A stretch of DNA of 64,000 nt from Temnopleurus reevesii (lineage: Eukaryota > Echinodermata > Echinoidea > Temnopleuroida > Temnopleuridae). The stretch covers positions 23,489 through 87,488 of the forward strand of contig BQKZ01001006.1 of assembly GCA_036244855.1 (NCBI GenBank), written 5' to 3'. The translations under genes were made by a program, and so were the position numbers. Positions 55,301 through 61,300 of the stretch are shown here, piece after piece. Under the pieces are notes generated by a model, which saw only the letters and a program-made list of their open reading frames with translations, searched no databases and had not been told where the DNA came from. Every line of letters starts with the position of its first letter. The first letter of the stretch is position 1.

Positions 55301-58300
55301 GAAGCCAGCCTAGGACATTATCACTGGCCTTCACATAGACCCTGTGCCTATCAACCAACTCATGGAGAAGTTCCAAGTGCTGGGCCGAGGAAAGCTTCAG
55401 GCGATCAAAGCGATTGTTGAAGTCGGCAATCTTGTCTCGGATGAGGTTTGTGTTGGGGTTTTCTGAGAAGTTACGGACAAATTCGCGAGGAAGGACCGTG
55501 TTGCGGAAGTCGCCCAGTTCCTGGCGGTAGACCTGGGTAAATCCGAAGCAAAAACATCAAAGGATCAGTTTTATTTCTTGAACAGAATTTATGCAAGGAA
55601 ATTGCATGTGGTGGTGTGGTAACTCAGTATTCAAGTTTCCATAGTAAGATGCCAGGGGTTTGGGTTCAAATCCCGCTGCTGAAACCCAATTTCATTGGGG
55701 CAAGAAGTTAAAAACATATTTCTCTTCACTAAGGAGCAATAATGTGCCAAATGTACTCATTGTTACCCTTTGGCAGACATGAATTCTTGTCCAAAAGCCA
55801 GCCATTACAATTAATGTAAAATCCTCTGTTAATAAACATTATACATTCATCTATGACAAGTGTTTAACAAAGATGTATGTATATATTATGTACTAAATCA
55901 CACAGGATTTATTTAATTTTTTAGAAAGGTTATGGTTGCATTTATTCATACCTTGGCAGCATCCAAGAACTTCTGTCCAGTGACATTAATGAATCGCAGC
56001 TCAGCCATGTGACCTACAACATCCTCATTGAAAGTCTTCTGCTGAGCATTCTGCTTCTTCAATGTCTCGAGGTCGCGTCCGACGTTCTTGACAACATCCT
56101 GCTGCATCTTCTCAGCCTGGACCAGCCATCGCTCGAAGTCGCCCTCGTCGTCGGTATACTTGTGGAGTTCGTCAACCTGGGAGGTGAGTTTTGTGGAGCG
56201 GTTGGTAGACTGGTAGTTGACAACGTTGTATCGTGTCTTGAGGTCGTTGGCAAAGCTCCGAAGGTTGTTCTGCGTGGGTTGATCGATGCGCTTAGGGAAC
56301 TGCTTGATGAGTGATTCAACGTCCTGCGTGGCTTCTAGGATTGGCTGCTGATGTTGTTGGATATTCTCGTGCAACACCTGCAAAGGAATCAACAATACGT
56401 TTCATCCTCAGGATTTTTGCTCTTGTTTACATTTTTAAACTATGGTCTTTATAAGATATCTTCTGCTAGAATCCTGCCTGTGTTGGCAGACTAGATTTTC
56501 AAAGAACTTTACAATTAATTTAATCTGATTGACAATATTTCAATACTGATACCAAGAAAACGATGAGAACATGCTCATCGAAACGTCAAGAGTGGATAGG
56601 TCCTTTTCAGGACCACTCACATTTCCAAGAAAGATGACTCGTTGTACCGTGAAGCATAATTCTCATGATACCAAGACCTTATGCTTTGTTGGTCAAGCCT
56701 CTGTTAATATTAAGATATTCAAGGAGGTTTGCGGCTGCACCATGTCGTGTACACCACATGGTGCAACCGCAAACGTCCTTGAATGTTTACTACACCATGC
56801 AAGCTCTAGTTTTCTTCAATATTAAGATGGTTGTAGAGCTACTTTTGTATTAAAGTGTGCATAAAATTTGCATCTATTAAAATAGCAGTCTTTCAATTCA
56901 AGTAAGTCGTAACAAAAACAGATGTGCCAACCCAACCATTCTGGTGTATTCATGATAGAAATAAAAATGTGAATCACATCAGAGATGAGCCAAACATTTT
57001 CTTGAGAGAGAAAGCCAATGGTTATTCATATTTTTCTTCTGAATACACATTTCTATCCTCATGCATATTCCAAAATGGTTGGAATCTCCGCAAATTATAT
57101 CAGAGTATAAAAAAAGGAAAAGGACAAACCTGGTGGTCTTGCTGTTGTCTAACAAGAGGTTGTATTGTCTCCTCTTGTGGCTGCTCAGAGCCAAGGTGTC
57201 TCTCAGCCTGGGATACCCAGTCTAGCAGGTCCTGCAGGGAGCGCATCAGCTCATTAACTCTCTCCTCAACAGACATCTATGCAAATGAAATGCAAATAAA
57301 TGGAAATGAGATGCAAATGGGATGTGATATTAATTCAATACAATATGCAAATGTAGTACAATGGTCTCCTCTTGTGGCTGCTCAGAGCCAAGGTGCCACT
57401 CAGCCTGGGATACCCAGTCTAGCAGGTCCTGCAGGGAGCGCATCAGTTAATTCACTCTCTCCTCAACAGACATCTATGCAAATGAGATGCAAATGAGAGA
57501 CAAATGTGATGCAAATGAAATGCTAATGAGATAATTCATTAAAATATGCAAGCATAAGTTCATGATTTCCTCTTGAGGCTCTTCAATCATTATCAACACC
57601 ATCATTATCAGCATCATCATCATCACCACCAACACTATCAGCATTATTATCACCATCATCACCATTAATTAGCCTCAGAGCCCCTTAATTAGCCCCTTAC
57701 TTTTTCATCTCTATGATCCTTCCTTAAAGCTATCAGGGCATCTTCGTCTTTGCTCAGCCATCCCTGGCTGTCCCTGAGGAGCCTAATCATAATCATCATC
57801 ATTGCAATCATCATTAATACCATCACCATCACCTCATCATCATTATCATCATCATCATCACTATCATCATTACCGCCATCATCAATACCATCATCATCAT
57901 CAACACCAACACCAACACCAACACCAACACCATCATCCTCATCATCATCATCATCATCATTATCATTATCACCACCATCAGAGATCCCTTACCGTTTCAT
58001 CCCTATCCTTCCTAAGTGCTGCCAGGGCATCCTCCGCCTCCCTCAGCCATCCCTGGCTGTCCCTGAGGAGCCTGTCGTAGGTATCCCTCAGTTCTGTCAC
58101 CAGACCGTTCAGATCGGTCTGGAGCTCTGGACTCAGCTTGTCCTTGGTGGTGCGGATGAACTGCTCAGCGTGGACTGTCACGTCAGATACAGGGTTCCTG
58201 TGGTCAGCGATGTCTTTGCAGATTGGCTGTAAATGATAACAAAAGATAGAAATCAGTCAACATTTGAAAGTCTTTTCATTTGAAATAGAGCCAAGGAACA

Positions 58301-61300
58301 GCTGTGAGAGTCAAGGGGAGTCACGATGGCTCAAGCAGAGTAAAAAAAAAGTTAAGGAGAGTCAAGGAAAGTTGAATAGAGTAACTCGGGTTAGCTTAGC
58401 TAGCGAGCTGTGTGCAGTCCCGTAGCACACTGCGCGCTGCTATGGGATTTTGCGTGTTCTTATCGACTGTGCAATGGATCCATAATTGCAAAATGAAAGG
58501 ATCCAAAGTTGCACAGGTAATGAGATAAATGTTAAATGGGCCCAATGGGTCACTCAAACATTCAAACGATGACAATCTTAATCAGTGTCAAATAATTTTG
58601 GGTAACCAGTTATCAAACTAATTTTGACAATTTTCCTGGAAATAAAAAAGAGCTACATGTATCTGGGGAAAAAATAATAAGTTAATACTCTACCTTGAAC
58701 GCCTCAATCTGCCTCTCCAATTCCTCTACATTCCTGCTCGTGGGTTTCAGCTGATGAAGCTTGGTCTCTGTGTCATTAGCCCAGTCCTGCAGGCCAAAGA
58801 TCCCACCGCACCGTTCAAGGAACTGCAGCATTAGTTCCAGGTCCTCTAGACGTTCTGAGACCTGGTACTGGACTTCCTTGTAACCCTCCTGGACCTCGGC
58901 CATCTGGTCATCAACAAAGGTGTCCTCTGCAAAATTGAAATGAGCATAACAGACATAACACACATTACATAATACCAGACAGAATTCATTGGTGACAACT
59001 TTTGGAAAAAGTATTTATTTGCTTAAGAATGGAATCATCATTACACTCATAAAGGTATTCACTAGTTTACAAGTTAGGTACAAGAGAATCTGTACATGAT
59101 TTTGTTCAGTGCACTAAATATGTATTCATTTTGGAATCATCATTACACTCACAAATTGTATTCACTAGCTTAAAAGTTTGGCACAAGAGCGCGTATGTAC
59201 ATGATTGTGTTACAAGCAAATAAAGTATTCACTAATGGAATCATCATTACACTCACAAATTGTATTCACTAGCTTAAAAGTTTGGCACAAGAGCGCGTAT
59301 GTACATGATTGTGTTACAAGCAAATAAAGTATTCACTAATGGAATCATCATTACACTCACAAATTGGATTCACTAGCTTAAAAGTTTGGCACAAGAGCGC
59401 GTATGTACATGATTGTGTTACAAGCAAATAAAGTGTTCAATAATGGAATCATTATTACACTCACAAATTGTATTCACTAGCTTAAAGGTTAGGCACAAGA
59501 GCACCTGTACTTGGTCTTTTACAAGCAAACAAAATATTTTATTGTGAAAGAACCCTTGTTTTCATATGCACTATAATTAAAAATAAACCACACAGAAAAA
59601 TAATTGAATTACGAAGATGGAAGAGAATGGAGGCAGGGATGAAAATAAATTAGAAGGATACAAACAAGAAGTAGATGATTTTGATGTTAATGATGAAGAA
59701 AAAGATGATGTGATAATGAAGAAGGTAATTATGTTCATAAAGGAATTATGAAAGTGATGATGAACAAAAAAAGTAGACTGAAGAATAACTTACTGTCTTC
59801 AATGAACTCTGGTGTGGCATATGTAGGAGGCCGCGCGTCAATAGGTTTAGTGACATCGATCTCTGTGGAGCGGGCATGAGTGCGAGTATTGATGGAATCC
59901 TCTGTCTCACTGATCAGGCGATCGTAGACCGTACCGAAGCGCCAGTTCTCGTCGATGTTCGGCTTGTAGTCCTTGACCTCTCCTTGGAATGGCTGGGAAT
60001 TTTTAGGGAGAAAGTGATTGGAAAACTTAAATCTTTGGGGAAAATGATAATGGCACTAATGGGATGAAAAGGGAGCATAGTAAGGCACTTTTGTCAACTA
60101 CAAGAAACTTAACCACAATAATTCTTGAATCATTGAACTATTATCAATAGTTCCTCGAAATTTCTGCTAGTTCTACTCATTACAGAAAATATTTTTTGTC
60201 CCATCAATCTACTGAATATGAGAAAAATGGACTGCAGGTAATTGATATCGGAAACTTTGTAGTCTATTATTTTCATCAGAAAAAAAACTCTACAATTTCA
60301 ATTCTCATAACTACAAGGAGATTTTAATGATTTGGGTTACACTCATATTTGAAGGAATTGACAAGGCCATGATGTTAGTTTAATCACAACGTTCGCTACT
60401 GAGCCCATTTCACAATCATTTTTTTAGATGAACACCCTCATAATAGTCTAGGACCATGAAACTTTCGAGCAACTACATACCTTGATTTCTTGGATCTGTC
60501 TCTTGAGCTGATTGACGTCCCTTGCTACAGCGCCCATTTGACCAATCTTCCGCAGTTGGTTCTCAATCCATCCGGTCGTCTCACGGAACGAAGCGTTGAA
60601 CTTCTTGGCTGCAGCCTGCTTCCTGTCAAACTGTTCAGCCCTGCAGTGAAACAATCATTCAAAAAGTGGATTTATTTCAATGTTTCGACTTTGATTCTTC
60701 AATACATTGATATTTTACAGACAACCTCATAGGATGCATAATACTTCAATTCCAAGTCACATACATTGTAGGAGCCCAGATTCAACACAACTCTATGTCC
60801 AGTTGCATCCTGATTAACCGTATAAACTGCCCCTTTTAAGTTTGGAATTATACCAACACTAAAATAGATTGGTACCCCTTATCCAAATGTACAAAACAAT
60901 ACAACTTTACTTGAAATCTTTAAACATTAATTGAAAGTCATCTAATTATGGAGACTTTTCCTTTTCTTTTCTGCTTCTTACCGTTTCGCGAGAGCGTTCT
61001 CCAGCGTTTCCCAGTTGAGCTCACAGTTCTTGAGCATAGTCTTGACTTCAGACACATCCGTTGCTTTAGGATGCTTCATGAGTTCATTGGCTATGTCATG
61101 GATCGTCTTGTACTGCGGTCGGTGTTGGTCAGTCTCACGACGGATTTGCTGTGAATGAAGGAGGGAAAAACAGATAAAAGTAATTATTCTTTGAATATCT
61201 AAATCTTCATTATAAACATAGACATAAATTTAATCTTGCATGCTTCGGAAGTAAGCTAATAGAACAAGAAAATGATGAAAAGCGAGCTTCAAGGCTAAGG

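Noticed and set aside
56924..57496. 190-residue plus-strand frame with an internal repeat
   Set aside because: It is the antisense of exon I1 and its partial copy plus intron sequence.
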